The notes below the pieces were generated by a model. That model was not told the origin of the DNA, ran no database searches, and saw only the letters and a program-made list of their open reading frames with translations. DNA of 33,424 nucleotides from Scleroderma bovista. Taxonomy: Eukaryota; Basidiomycota; Agaricomycetes; Boletales; Sclerodermataceae. Positions 20,632 to 28,400 of this stretch are shown piece by piece (within the stretch, counting starts at the first letter, position 1; every line of letters starts with the position of its first letter). The DNA lies in contig JAYMGJ010000612.1 in assembly GCA_037178675.1 (NCBI GenBank), forward strand, positions 1 to 33,424. Direction: 5' to 3'. A program made the translations under genes and the position numbers.

Positions 20632-21457
20632 AGAGTCCTATGTCAATGACAAAATTAGCAAATTTCTTCTGGATAAAACATAAGGAACGGAAAAATCTTC
20701 CCGGCTCCTCTTTTCCATAATCTACTTCTCCGCGCTGCCAAGCTTGCTTGAAGCGAGTCTGGTTGCGAGCGACGCGCAAGCCAATGCTCCGTAGCCAGGG
20801 ATAACAGAGGTCTTCCTTTAGGAAGAACAGAGAGAAAATATCTCCCTGGCCAGAGGGGAATAGGTCAGCGACAGACGGAGTGAAGCCTAAAATGAATCCC
20901 CGATGATCCTCCGGGTAGGTAGTGGGCTGAATGGAGAACTCAGTCCTAGTACACGTAACGATGGATTCCTCAAGGTGTACGACCGGAGTGGGGTATTCTT
21001 GAGGCTGTAAGTAGATGAGTCGTTCTAAGGGAACGACGATACACGAAAAGAAGTTGGGAGCTGGGTCCCGAACCCATTGGTAGAGTGGACGAAGAAGAAA
21101 CGCTAGATAGCGTGGATCCAACATGGGATTATGGAAGTGATCATTGGGATCAAAATCTGAATCTGTGGATAAAACAGAGGACTCGTGGGTATACTGTTTT
21201 GGTATGAACTCAGCCACTGTGGGCGATAAAGCGTGAGAACGAGTGGGCATATACAAGCCCATACTCGTAGATTCTTGTCCTCTAGTTGTGCGATCGAAAT
21301 AAGGTGTCTGTGAACGGTGAGTCCGAGCGGGTCCTATGAAAAGACTCCGGAGCCGCTCCTCTTGTTCGACTGAGTCGCACACGGGTTCCAGTAGTTGATT
21401 CAGAGCTTCTTCTGTTAAGACGGTGTCCAGACTGGGTACGGAGAAAGATGACGACAT
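20435..21457 (-). CDS. Copia-2 upstream ORF-B, unknown protein
   Basis: The start chosen is ATG at 21455-21457 (MSSSFSVPSLDTV, with A at -3); the open frame extends slightly further upstream without an ATG. It gives 340 residues with normal composition: an acidic N-terminal helix-like region (LTEEALNQLLEPVCDSVEQEERLR split over two turns), then aromatic-rich segments such as YLAFLLRPLYQWVRD and DIFSLFFLKEDLCYPWLRS. I recognise no domain. The first 176 nt overlap the end of ORF-A in another frame, and the last part overlaps ORF-C. Each following frame is +1 to the one before. ORFs A, B and C may be one protein of roughly 780 residues split by two single-base insertions, or separate overlapping genes. 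Confidence 0.5.
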   Translation of the reverse strand: MSSSFSVPSLDTVLTEEALNQLLEPVCDSVEQEERLRSLFIGPARTHRSQTPYFDRTTRGQESTSMGLYMPTRSHALSPTVAEFIPKQYTHESSVLSTDSDFDPNDHFHNPMLDPRYLAFLLRPLYQWVRDPAPNFFSCIVVPLERLIYLQPQEYPTPVVHLEESIVTCTRTEFSIQPTTYPEDHRGFILGFTPSVADLFPSGQGDIFSLFFLKEDLCYPWLRSIGLRVARNQTRFKQAWQRGEVDYGKEEPGRFFRSLCFIQKKFANFVIDIGLYVINPAADRLAVCSPEVLASYLALGVDERGNWSLSENFWQYFTNSNGASIPNAPFIPRTLRARRN

Positions 21458-22175
21458 CTTCTTGTTGATGATTGGTAGAATCAATATATGAAGGAGGGGG
21501 CATAGAAGGTTCAGTTACCTGATACTGAATGGAAAAAGGTCTGTTGGTTTGGTTAGTCAATCCTATAAACTCACCACTAGTATGACTAGGGGAAGGTAAT
21601 GACTGAACCATTCGTGAGATGGTGCGATCACCTTGCAGTTCGAGCGACAGGTAATCCGGTGGATTGCCCCCATAAGGGACTCCATGTTCATCAAGAACAT
21701 GGCTCTCATTAGCCGGTAATCCTGCTTGATACTGCGGTAAAGGGATCTGCGTACCACTCAATGGATGCACCGCTAGAAAATTATCTGCGCGGTCTAGGTG
21801 AAAGCGTTCTAGTAGATCTCTCATACTAGGAGCTCCAGCATCCCCAAACAGACGTTCCATTTGTTCCCTTCTAGCAACCACCTCGATCTCGGCCCGTTCC
21901 TGATTAGACTGTAATTGGTCACGCTCAAGGGTTACGGTCCATCGACCTTGGTGATCCTCAGCAGTAGCTTGTACTCTGAACCGTCTCCCGTCAGGATTAC
22001 GATTCATTTCCACAACTAGAGTGAAGAAGGCTATCAAACAACAAGCAAAACAAAGTTCTGCAGAAATAATCGGATGAGGGTTGACGAAGGCATTAACCCC
22101 TCGGATGGCAAGCAGAAACTGCATGACTCCAAGAAATAACCTCCAGGTGAACCGGTCTTCGGCGTTCCTATCCAT
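21282..22175 (-). CDS. Copia-2 upstream ORF-A, predicted membrane protein with PPxY motifs
   Basis: The frame begins with ATG 46 nt after the primer-binding site and encodes 297 residues. Residues about 12-30 (LFLGVMQFLLAIRG) and 35-55 (PIISAELCFACCLIAFF) are hydrophobic and could form two membrane helices. Residues 80-125 are charged and helix-like. Two PPxY motifs are present, PPDY (172-175) and PPSY (227-230), with an LPQY at 146-149. PPxY binds WW domains of Nedd4/Rsp5 ubiquitin ligases and serves as a late-budding motif in some retroviral Gag proteins. Beyond about residue 240 the sequence becomes Arg/Ser-rich and is probably the shadow of ORF-B. I know no copia element with such a gene between the primer-binding site and gag. 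The function is unknown. Confidence 0.55.
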   Translation of the reverse strand: MDRNAEDRFTWRLFLGVMQFLLAIRGVNAFVNPHPIISAELCFACCLIAFFTLVVEMNRNPDGRRFRVQATAEDHQGRWTVTLERDQLQSNQERAEIEVVARREQMERLFGDAGAPSMRDLLERFHLDRADNFLAVHPLSGTQIPLPQYQAGLPANESHVLDEHGVPYGGNPPDYLSLELQGDRTISRMVQSLPSPSHTSGEFIGLTNQTNRPFSIQYQVTEPSMPPPSYIDSTNHQQEDVVIFLRTQSGHRLNRRSSESTTGTRVRLSRTRGAAPESFHRTRSDSPFTDTLFRSHN

Positions 22176-22221
22176 CCCTCGTTGGCCGACGAGGTAACGA
22201 CGTCACAGGAGACTGCCTAGA

Positions 22222-22235
22222 CAGGGCTCATAACC
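22222..22235 (-). promoter_or_regulatory. Copia-2 primer-binding site (half initiator tRNA-Met)
   Basis: On the minus strand GGTTATGAGCCCTG directly follows the 5' LTR, identical to the site in copia-1. It is complementary to the anticodon stem-loop of initiator tRNA-Met, implying a cleaved tRNA primer. It also fixes the LTR end at 22236. Confidence 0.85.
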
Positions 22236-23469
22236 TAATGGGAGGCACTGTCCTAATTATGAAGGACTAGCGCAGCGGGCTCTACAAATATGACAACGAA
22301 GTTATCAACTCACACTTGTAGATGGTTCAACCTCTTGAGGTAAGATACCGAAGGTAGGTTTGAGAGAAGTCTTTGATAAACAAAGAGTTCTAGAAGATGA
22401 TACAGTGGGTAAAATCCTATTGTACCGTAAGAAACATAAGAGTATTTATATGTCTATGCTGCGCACAGACCATGTAAAGTACGAACTGTCCATATGTCCA
22501 AGACAGGACAGGTAAGTAATACCTTCCTAACATAGTAGTCCTGTGGAAACTCGTAGAAGCTCGTAGAACACCTGTCAAGTCCGGGTCTACTCCGGTAGGA
22601 GGTCCGGTCAAGTCCGGACGAGCGCGGACGAAGGGAGGGGGCAGAGGGCTGGACGAGGGATTAGTCCGGCCGGAGTTGGTGACCGCTTGGATTCAACGAC
22701 AAGGACGACGTGCGTTGATCCCTTGCGTAGGTTCCGGTCAAGGTGATAGGGACGGAGACGGAGACGGAGACAGACAGAGACTGGAGTAGTGACTAAGTTG
22801 ATTTCAGACTGAGGTATACAGGACGGAGTACAGGGTACTTATACTACGGAGAACTAGGGTCGAGTATTTACGGTGACAAGTAAACAGCCCAAAGGGCGGA
22901 CAAGGGATAACCGGAGAAAGTACTAGGTCAGGTCCGATGAAAATAAAGTCAGGTCCGGGTAAAATAAATCAGGTCCGGTGAAAATAACACAAGGCAGGAG
23001 ATATAACAAGTACACGGAGAACTCACGACCAAGCAGGGTTGACGGCGAGGTGTGGTAACGAACGAATAGAGCATAGACCAAGGGTCGTGCTTAACGGAAG
23101 GTTATCTGCGTGAGCGCGACCGGAGTAACTGGTGGGCGACCGGAGTTGAGCTGTAAAGCTGCGAAGTGACCGGAGTGACCGGATAGGACCCGGAGTTGGA
23201 CATGGTCGTAACAACACCACAGTACGTCATAGGTAAGATAAGAGATAAGGAAAACGGTCTAGATGACCCATAAGAACGTTCTGGAAGGAACATTATCTCT
23301 GCTTATCTCTATGACATCATAGATAAGCGATATGCTCTGGTTAATCGGTACTTCCTTTAACCGGTCATGTGACAACAACTATCACATGGAAGTTGAAGAG
23401 TCCAGACACATCACGTGTCAAGTCTCTAGGAAAGTCACGTGCTAGTAATGACTAAGCACTTTCTCAACA
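22236..23469 (-). repeat. Copia-2 5' LTR, split by a solo LTR
   Basis: The LTR occupies 22236-22572 and 23219-23469 (588 bp without the insertion and its duplicated ACACC). It is about 99% identical to the 3' LTR. The solo LTR sits in the middle and probably disables the promoter or the transcript. Confidence 0.92.
22573..23213 (-). mobile_element. Solo LTR (641 bp) inserted in copia-2 5' LTR
   Basis: On the minus strand it starts TGTTACGACC and ends GGACTTGACA. The 5-bp duplication ACACC flanks it (22568-22572, 23214-23218). It belongs to the same family as 19280-19899 but in opposite orientation and clearly diverged, so the two are independent insertions. Confidence 0.9.
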
Positions 23470-23551
23470 CAAGCTACTAAATTAGAGTAGTACCTGTAGT
23501 AACTACTACAAGTGAGTATGTGTAGAAATGAGTGTGTAATGGACTACTTAC

Positions 23552-23578
23552 CCTCAGTAGATGTTCAAGCTACTGAGG
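23552..23578. repeat. Perfect 9-bp inverted repeat in the 311-bp element
   Basis: CCTCAGTAG and CTACTGAGG flank a 9-nt loop (ATGTTCAAG). The left arm and loop are repeated at 13265-13283, where copia-2 entered. The feature could be a hairpin or a dyad protein site; no function can be assigned. Confidence 0.5.
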
Positions 23579-23686
23579 GACTAATAGGAAAATACTACTG
23601 TGTATGTGCGCTAGGAAGGCTTATGTAAGCTGTGCAGTCACGCGCCTAAGTACCTAGTAACATGTGCTGGTTAATTTACAACAATG

Positions 23687-23974
23687 TGGCTGCGAAACTT
23701 GCTAGAGGGACTGGGATACGAGCAACGCACGCCCACTAAGCTCTACAGAGACAATAATGGGGCGTTAGCCATTGCCCAAAACCCACAATACCATAAGCGC
23801 ATGAAGCACTTTGACACTCGGAACCATTACATAAGACAAAAGGTCAAGGAGAAAGTGATAGAGATTGAGTACTGTCCAATGTCCAAGATGACAGCAGATA
23901 TATTCACTAAAGCACTACCTAAGCCAAAATTCCAGCTGCACAGGACAGAACTGGGATTCCCAGCGCCAGCTTGA
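23687..23974 (+). pseudogene. Copia-1 RNase H, C-terminal part
   Basis: This is the severed end of copia-1 pol. It begins WLRNLLEGLGY, continues LYRDNNGALAIAQNP with the catalytic Asp, then RMKHFDTRNHYIRQKV and MTADIFTKALPKPKF, all standard for copia RNase H, and ends with TGA at 23972-23974. The ATG at 23684 belongs to the altered target duplication and is not a native start. Joined in register to the codon before 13180, it restores the expected motif spacing. Confidence 0.9.
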
Positions 23975-23981
23975 AGGGTAG
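23973..23981 (+). promoter_or_regulatory. Copia-1 polypurine tract
   Basis: GAAGGGTAG lies directly before the 3' LTR and overlaps the pol stop codon. Position and purine content fit the plus-strand primer. Confidence 0.6.
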
Positions 23982-24177
23982 TGTTGAGGCTGACATAGCC
24001 ACAAGCTGGCAGCCACCTCCTAAACCCCTAAATACACAGTATATAGCTTGAGTAGAATAAAGGGGGCTAATAACAATTGGCTCGCCCCCACTCTGTCTGA
24101 TCTTGAGTCTCTCAGCCTAGCTAAAGCTTCTGCTTCCGTCCCACGGACCTATTCACTCGCATCACTCGCTCACAACA
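23982..24177 (+). repeat. Copia-1 3' LTR
   Basis: The 196 bp are identical to the 5' LTR except for G at 24145. The target duplication AGGGG follows at 24178-24182. Confidence 0.93.
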
Positions 24178-24182
24178 AGGGG

Positions 24183-24850
24183 ATCAGCCATACAACTTTC
24201 TGGTGCCAGCTTGATCATCAGAAGATAATGGATGCTAATCAATTATCCATCTATAGCATGTTGACATTTATTTGTAAGATTTAGCTGGTCATGCCAGCAC
24301 CTCCCCATTTTCCTGATGCCATCTGGGCTACTTTGTAAGTGAGCAGGTAACCCAAAACTAGCTACAGCAGAAATTTCAATATTTTGACATGGGTAGAAGT
24401 TAATTCAGAATGTAATTGTACAATATAATATATTGCAAATAGGTTCTGACACACCTCAAAATAAAAACTTGTGCAAAACAGATAATACTTTATTAAAATA
24501 TAATATTTTGCAATTGTCTTCTGATTTATATTCTACCTTGGTCAAAACATTGAAATTTCTCATGTGTCAGTAGCAGACTGTGGACGACCTGGTGAGGGAG
24601 TGCTTACCCGTCATTGCGTTGACAGTGCTGGGGCTAGTTGATGGCAACACTGGTCGCATCTGTGCGGTAATAGTTAGAGGTAGGGCTTGCAACCTGGACT
24701 TAGGTAAAATTTTGGAGTGTTGTGATTCCAAGTCATCACCGTTGCAGTTAATCGTGCCATCCACGTTTCCACTTCGTTCGCCATCCCTACCGCCAGCCTT
24801 CTCACTCTCAAAGCTCACCGCAAGCCTCTCGTCCATACCAAACTCCTCAG
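24183..24850. other. AT-rich spacer without a gene
   Basis: The segment contains AT-rich tracts, with AATATAATAT followed by TTGCAA at about 24422-24437 and again at about 24498-24514. No transposon ends or coding frames stand out before about 24850. Confidence 0.35.
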
Positions 24851-25867
24851 CATGTCGTCCAAAGACGAACTTTTGACTTCGTGCCTCCAAGGGCTTCAAT
24901 AGGCATGTTTGGTGGTATGTACATGTTCCCGTCGATGCTAATGTGTTTCCATCCTCCAGGACGCTTGGCCTTTCCTATTTCGAGCCCTATAGGTGAGTTT
25001 GGCATCCTTGACCTTATTTGACACTTTCTGACATTTTTGCTCACGCTTTCAGCTGTTTTCGGGTCGCCTTCAACGCTCTGCATGTCCCTGCATACGGTCG
25101 ACGCGTCCGCACGGCTTCCCCAGCCATCCGCCTCACGACTACGACAACCCCGATGCCAACATGCCCAACACTCCCAGCAAGTAAGCATTTGTTTTTTACC
25201 CGCAGTGTTCTGACAATGACAACAGCAGGAACAGCAAGTATGTTTTTTTTCTTTAAACCTGCAGCATCCCAATGATGCTTCGGCGTTTTGTTTTCGTGCC
25301 CTACAAGTGAGTATTTCATTTTTGGCCTTATTTGATGTATTTTGACCATTTTACTCGCGTTTTCAGCCGTTTTCAGGTCGTTTTCAATGCACTGTGCCTC
25401 CCTGCGTACGAGCGACGCATCCGCAATGTTTCCCGTGCCATCCGCCTCACCCATGCGCCATATCTTGGCACCAGTGGGTGAGTTTGGCGGCTTTACCTTT
25501 TCTTGGGGTATGCTGACGACTTTTGTGATTTTTGCGACCGTTTTCATGCCATTTCCAACGCTGTGCATGTCTCTGTGTATAGTCGACGCATCCGCATGTG
25601 CGTGTGTATGCCCAACGTGTCCGTGCTGTTTCCGAGCTTCACTGGCTTGTCTGTGCGCTATCCTGCGCTTCCACCAGGTGAGTATAGGGGTTTGGGGTCG
25701 TTCTGATGGTTTCTGACGTGTTTACAAGTGTTCTCGAGTCGTTTGCATTGCTCAGCGTGTGTATGCACGTGTCCGACGCGCCCGAGAGGTCCCTGGGCCT
25801 CTCTGGCTCGCTCATGTGCGATATTGTAAGTGTTTTTTTTTTTCTTTCTTTCTTTACACTTCATCAG
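24851..25867 (+). other. Tandemly duplicated exon/intron-like units, first series
   Basis: Intron-like GT...AG intervals recur at 24993-25052 (60 nt), 25307-25366 (60 nt), 25478-25582, 25678-25755 and 25826-25867. The first two are similar along their length (GTGAGT...CTTATTTGA...TTTTCAG). The intervening exon-like segments are also related and can be read as RVAFNALHVPAYGRRVR, RFQVVFNALCLPAYERRIR and RFHAISNAVHVSVYSRRIR. This is a chain of duplicated exon-plus-intron units and not independent introns. Two further GT-AG cassettes (25181-25205 and 25238-25264) are too short to be spliced. The product is unknown, and it may be a decaying gene. Confidence 0.45.
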
Positions 25868-26023
25868 CAAATCCCTTATTTCGGGACAGCGCTTACAGCT
25901 TGATTTTTCACAAAATTTCTCTACTAAGTCCCACCGCTTACCCCACCCCCACTCTGCGGCACTGTAATCACAGGCACTTTGAACAGCATTGACCACACCA
26001 CCACAGCGCGATCGCCCTTGCAG

Positions 26024-27568
26024 GTACGTTTCATTTTTCGTTTCATATACTAACTATCGTCACAGTTCCTCTGCGTGCACACCCGCGCCTGTGTACACCT
26101 ACGCTCACACCACATAATTGCCCTCCTGCCGTATGTTTTCTTTCTTTTTTGTTTACTAACTATTATTACCAGCCGTCAGCACACCCGCACTCACTCACTC
26201 TCAAAACAATCGGCCTCTCAAAGCAACACATTGCCCAGACAGGTCAATTCATCGCTTGCCATCCTTCACTTGGCAACCTCGAATTCACAATCGGCCGTTC
26301 TCGCGAAGTCGATGCAACAATCGTGCCACAGGTATGTTTTCTTGTTTCGTTTACTAATATTCTTTGTGTGCATAGTACCCGCACCCGCTTACACCTACGC
26401 CCGCACAAGACGATTACCCCCACTGCTTGGTATGTTTTTTTTATAGTTCATTTCGTTTAGTAACTATTATTACAAGCCCACTGTATGCACATCCGCCCTG
26501 CATATACCATGCAGCCCAGCCGTCAGCGTCCCCGCATACACTCGCACTGCATTGCCTCACCCTCCTGCAGGTGTGTTTTTCTTTTTTTCGTTAATTAATT
26601 ATTATCACATGTCTACATTTATAGGAACCGCACGCACACGAGGGAATGACCTCCGTGTCATTACCCAGATATCTCTCCCGTCCTGCATTCCGCGTTCTTC
26701 CCAAGGAAGCAATCGCAACTGCCACGCCAGAGTTGGCTTCCCCAGCCAGCACCCGCCGCCCTTTATACCGAGGACCCCACGAGTGAGAACGTGCGCACTC
26801 AGCTGCAGCAGTTCCCGACCAAACTCGTGGAAATCGCTCCTGCGCACGTACTCTCGCGTGCATGGCTGTCAACGGGCTCTGGCGGAATGCCTGTGCACTC
26901 AGAATTGCTGGCGAACAGCTTTGGTGTACAATGGACGTCGCATGGGAACTGCTTATCCACGCACTTGCCATCTCGATGAACCCGCACCCATACCCAACCT
27001 CCACCATCGAGAACGGCGGTTACGCCCACCGCACCCCCCTCTCCGTCTCGACCACTACGCGAATGGCAGTGATGCCAACCGCCACCGCCCTCTCTGCCCC
27101 ATCCACCACCACGCTTCAACCTTGTTTGCCGAACAAATCTATCCAGACGCCCGGACCGTTTGGCAGGATCCTTGGTCATTTCCAACCTCCCAGGATAGTT
27201 CCATAGTTCAGCCGGATGTTGCACCCGCACCCTACGTCCAACAGCAAAGCTGGCACTCGGAGGTCCATTCGACCGGTTACGAACCACGGTCAGTGCGTGC
27301 CTCTTTGTCAGGTCAGTTACCTACAACCATTCGCGTCCATTATGCTAATCATTGCCGACGGATAGTTTCACGAAATACCTTCACGAATGTTTATGATCCA
27401 TACAAGCCAAGTTCTGTGCCTCAGCACGAGTCGTTTGATCCCCTGCACCATCATATACGCCGGTGCAGACAAATGATACAAGGCGACAACCGCTTCTTCG
27501 GTCAGCCCATATACACTACAGCAACCTTCCGTGCCTTCGCTGCCCAAATCCGCAGACGAGACGCATAG
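26024..27568 (+). CDS. Intron-rich hypothetical gene candidate, structure uncertain
   Basis: Five similar short introns occur at 26024-26065, 26131-26172, 26332-26375, 26430-26476 and 26571-26624. Most share GTATGTTTT, a CTAAC or TAAC branch-like site and a TATTATTAC stretch before AG. Exons between them keep a phase-0 frame (LSKQHIAQTGQFIACH, NLEFTIGRSREVDATIVPQ). Downstream, 26651-26979 is open in one frame (RTQLQQFPTKLVEIAPAHVL). From about 27140 to the TAG at 27566 another frame is open (SGQLPTTIRVHYANHCRR, MIQGDNRFFGQPIYTTATF), so at least one further intron is needed. Pro, His and Gln are common. I recognise no family, and the start and several joints are unresolved. Confidence 0.35.
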
Positions 27569-27599
27569 GCCAATCTCCCGCTCGGTATCTTCACCTCAT

Positions 27600-28400
27600 G
27601 CATCTGCGTCTGTAGCCTCAGCAGCTCCGCCCCCACTTCCCCAGAACCTTTCGGCAGCACAATCAGCTCGACCTCGACCACCACACGAACGGTGGTGACG
27701 CACACCACTGGCACCACCCTCTCCGCTTCGACCACCACGCGAACAGTGGTGACGCCAGTCACCTCCTCCTCCTCCTCCTTGACCACCACCAGCGTCACCA
27801 TCTTGACCATCGCCACCGCGAACGAATCGAATGACGAGTCGGCGGTACGACTTGCCAGTGTGATGGCACGACGGCGACGGCGACGACAGCAAGGCAATCG
27901 CTTGGCCAATGCCAGCACAATGCGTCCCGACCCCCACCACCACCACCACGACTACCGCGCATCGACAGCCACCAGCACAAGCGTCGACCACACCACCACC
28001 AGGCGTTTACCGCGACCACCACCACCACCACACTTCGTCAACCACTACCACTAGCGTCGACAACGGCGGGCCACTGTGCGTCGACTGCCACCACCACCGG
28101 TCGACCACCAGCATCACTACCGCACCACCACCACCACCACCACGCTTCGTCAGCCACCACCAACAGCATTAATCACACCACCAGCACCAGCGTCAACGAC
28201 TGCGGGCCACTGCCTGTCGACCGCCACCACCACCATCACTACCACACGTCGACCACCACCAGCGTTGACGACGACGCTGACGACCCCAGCACCAGCAACC
28301 AGACCCCAACACCAGTACCAGCGCAAGCACATTTACGACCACGACCACGACCACTCCAATACCCAATGCTGGCATCGACCACGACCTCGACTACGGCAAC
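27600..28400. repeat. C-rich triplet array (CACCAC / CGTCGAC)
   Basis: The plus strand consists of CACCACCACC, GCGTCGACC and ACGACGG triplet mixtures, matching the arms of the TIR elements. CGACCACCACRCGAACRGTGGTGACG occurs twice (about 27677 and 27736) and degenerately at about 27050. Open frames here follow from composition. Confidence 0.6.

Larger units (their letters stand above)
13284..23469 (-). mobile_element. Copia-2: large Ty1/copia retrotransposon with extra ORFs upstream of gag
   Basis: LTRs at 13284-13875 and 22236-23469 are nearly identical (five substitutions and one 4-bp indel once an inserted solo LTR is ignored). The flanking duplication is CAAGC (13279-13283, 23470-23474). 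On the minus strand the LTR runs from TGTTGAG to a non-canonical ...TTA; the end is fixed by the target duplication and the primer-binding site. Order: 5' LTR, primer-binding site, about 3 kb of extra ORFs, gag, protease, integrase, reverse transcriptase, RNase H, polypurine tract, 3' LTR. Without the two inserted solo LTRs it is about 8.9 kb, against roughly 4.5-6 kb for typical copia elements. Confidence 0.92.
13182..23683 (-). mobile_element. 311-bp solo LTR-like element inserted in copia-1 RNase H, itself split by copia-2
   Basis: Sequence foreign to copia-1 occupies 13182-13283 and 23475-23683, 311 bp in total, separated by copia-2. On the minus strand it begins TGTTG, as copia LTRs do, and ends AAGA, which is non-canonical. 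The flanks are ACGTG (13177-13181) and ATGTG (23684-23688), a 5-bp duplication differing by one CpG transition. Removing the element restores the RNase H motif EVT-WLRNLLEGLG. It contains two direct copies of CCTCAGTAGATGTTCAAGCT; copia-2 entered one of them. A solo LTR is the best reading; a MITE-like element is the alternative. Confidence 0.7.
10098..24177 (+). mobile_element. Copia-1: Ty1/copia LTR retrotransposon, host of the nest
   Basis: Two 196-bp LTRs (10098-10293 and 23982-24177) start TGTTGAGG, end CACAACA and differ at one position. A 5-bp target duplication AGGGG flanks them (10093-10097, 24178-24182). The order inside is primer-binding site, gag with two zinc knuckles, protease, reverse transcriptase and RNase H, which is copia-type except that integrase is missing. 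The body is interrupted after 13181 by other elements and resumes at 23684. Without the insertion it is only about 3.57 kb. One frameshift and the lack of integrase make this copy defective. Confidence 0.93.

Noticed and set aside
23023..23293. Minus-strand short frames in the solo LTR at 22573-23213 and matching ones at 19279-19481
   Set aside because: Both solo LTRs show the same open stretch from TGTTACGACCATG, but it is short, LTR-internal and varies between copies; no protein is supported.
10081..24215. CTTTCTGGTG on both sides of copia-1 as a longer target duplication
   Set aside because: The two copies are not adjacent to the LTR ends on both sides; AGGGG is the only abutting duplication.
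25181..25264. Two GT-AG intervals of 25 and 27 nt as introns
   Set aside because: Too short for spliceosomal excision; they are a short tandem duplication with chance splice-like borders.
26591..27287. Minus-strand frames of 138 and 162 codons
   Set aside because: They are antisense to the plus-strand exon candidates in CpG-rich sequence and show no motif.
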